The notes under the pieces were generated by a model, which was not told where the DNA came from, ran no database searches, and saw only the letters and a program-made list of their open reading frames with translations. Made by a program: the position numbers and the translations under genes. Positions 5,844 through 6,718 of a DNA stretch of 6,718 nt are shown piece by piece. This stretch comes from REBR01 sp033721915. GTDB lineage: Bacteria; Pseudomonadota; Gammaproteobacteria; Pseudomonadales; Oleiphilaceae. The stretch spans positions 1-6,718 of the forward strand of contig JAWWAC010000094.1 of assembly GCA_033721915.1 (NCBI GenBank), in the 5' to 3' direction. Each line of letters opens with the position of its first letter. Position 1 is the first letter of the stretch.

Positions 5844-5867
5844 CCGGTGTCTCGCCCGGGACACCGG
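5844..5867. terminator. Possible bidirectional terminator hairpin
   Basis: In the 31-bp gap between the convergent DUF4124 and clpB stop codons lies CCGGTGTC, an 8-nt centre, then GACACCGG: a perfect 8-bp stem that can extend by a U-G and a C-G pair to leave a 4-nt loop. Position suggests termination for both genes. Neither side has a T run, so it is not a canonical intrinsic terminator. It may instead block exonucleases or act with Rho. Confidence 0.5.
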
Positions 5868-5870
5868 GGA

Positions 5871-6718
5871 TCAGACGGTGCGGAAGACCAGCTTGTCCCC
5901 TTCCACGTCGCCCCGGATCCGGCTGCCCGGCAAGAACTCCCCTTTCAGCAGCTGCTGAGACAGCGGGTTCTCGATGAAGCGCTGTATGGCCCGCTTCAGG
6001 GGCCTGGCGCCATAGACCGGGTCGTAACCCACGGCCGACAGTTTCTCCAGGGCCTCCTCTGAGAGCGTCAGTGACAGATCCTGCTCGGCCAGGCGCTGGT
6101 TGAGCCGCTCCAGCTGGATGCTGGCGATGCCCCGGATCTGATCTCCTGACAGGGGATGGAAGACCACCACCTCGTCCACGCGGTTGATGAACTCGGGACG
6201 GAAGTGGCGGCCCACCACCTCCATCACCGATTCCTTTATCTGGTCGTACTGTCCCTCTTCAGTGAGGGCCTGGATGATGTCGGAGCCCAGGTTGGAGGTC
6301 ATCACCACCACCGTGTTGCGGAAGTCCACGGTGCGGCCCTGGCCGTCCGTCAGGCGGCCGTCTTCCAGCACCTGCAGCAGCACATTGAACACATCCCCGT
6401 GGGCCTTCTCCACCTCATCCAGCAGCAGCACCGAATAGGGCCTGCGACGCACCGCCTCGGTGAGGTAGCCCCCCTGCTCGTAACCCACATAGCCGGGCGG
6501 GGCACCGATCAGTCGGGCCACGGAGTGTTTCTCCATGAACTCCGACATGTCGATGCGCACCATGGCCTCTTCCGTATCGAACAGGAAGTGGGCCAGCGCC
6601 TTGCACAGCTCGGTCTTGCCCACACCGGTGGGGCCCAGGAACAGGAAGGAACCGTTGGGCCTTGAGGGGTCGGAGAGGCCGGCACGGGAGCGGCGCACCG
6701 CATCGCACACGGCACTGA
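5871..6718 (-). CDS. clpB: ATP-dependent chaperone ClpB, C-terminal part
   Basis: ClpB is a cytoplasmic hexameric AAA+ disaggregase working with DnaK to rescue aggregated proteins after heat stress. Only about the last 282 codons are present; the frame is open to the window edge and roughly two thirds of the protein lies outside. Visible are the second AAA+ module with Walker A GPTGVGKT (6612-6635), the pore loop in APPGYVGYEQGGYLTEA, Walker B VLLLDEVEKA (6402-6431), sensor 1 in MTSNLGS, the FRPEFINRVDEVVVFHPL block and the sensor 2 GARPLKR, then the D2 small domain. Similarity to E. coli ClpB is high throughout. The absence of an IGF loop typical of ClpA/ClpX and the MEKHSVARLIGAPPGY wording favour ClpB. 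No true start is in the window; the GTG at 6710 is internal. Confidence 0.95.
   Translation of the reverse strand, partial: SAVCDAVRRSRAGLSDPSRPNGSFLFLGPTGVGKTELCKALAHFLFDTEEAMVRIDMSEFMEKHSVARLIGAPPGYVGYEQGGYLTEAVRRRPYSVLLLDEVEKAHGDVFNVLLQVLEDGRLTDGQGRTVDFRNTVVVMTSNLGSDIIQALTEEGQYDQIKESVMEVVGRHFRPEFINRVDEVVVFHPLSGDQIRGIASIQLERLNQRLAEQDLSLTLSEEALEKLSAVGYDPVYGARPLKRAIQRFIENPLSQQLLKGEFLPGSRIRGDVEGDKLVFRTV

Noticed and set aside
1..6718. Mobile element, CRISPR, toxin-antitoxin or novel defence system
   Set aside because: No transposase, regularly spaced repeats, integrase or small paired ORFs were seen. Every long frame is accounted for by housekeeping genes or their shadows.

Overview
The window looks like part of a GC-rich gammaproteobacterial chromosome. 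The 16S rRNA 5' end, the Pseudomonas-like gene order ilvI-ilvH-ilvC-pssA, the 163-residue IlvH-type small subunit and a DUF4124 envelope protein all point that way. The 16S V1 segment and codon usage would suit Ectothiorhodospiraceae/Chromatiales relatives, but that placement is inference from memory.

Layout, left to right. Positions 1-119 are the 5' end of a 16S rRNA gene on the minus strand, cut by the window edge. Positions 120-466 are its leader and promoters: two tandem sigma-70 promoters (P2, P1), a boxB/boxA antitermination site, a boxC-like element and a UUCG-loop hairpin next to the mature 16S end. Then follow four minus-strand genes: pssA (467-1390), ilvC (1596-2615), ilvH (2672-3163) and ilvI (3167-4885). 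A strong intrinsic terminator (1501-1539) separates ilvC from pssA. Positions 4886-5335 have no gene; they hold a roughly 300-nt ilv leader and an overlapping divergent promoter. A plus-strand gene for a secreted DUF4124 protein follows (5336-5839). It converges on the 3' part of clpB (minus strand, 5871 to the window end), with a hairpin in the gap.

How the genes work together: IlvI and IlvH form acetohydroxyacid synthase, and IlvC carries out the next step of isoleucine and valine synthesis, so ilvIHC is a pathway operon ending in its own terminator. PssA makes phosphatidylserine, the precursor of phosphatidylethanolamine. Its stop codon lies 5 bp from the rRNA P1 -35 element, with no terminator between, so pssA transcription should run into the rRNA promoter region. 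ClpB is the heat-shock disaggregase.

This is an ordinary housekeeping region. I found no mobile element, CRISPR array, defence cassette or novel enzyme system. The points worth a second look are regulatory: the pssA/rrn P1 junction, the related look of P1 and P2, the inverted TTGACA pair between ilvI and the DUF4124 gene, and the long ilv leader.
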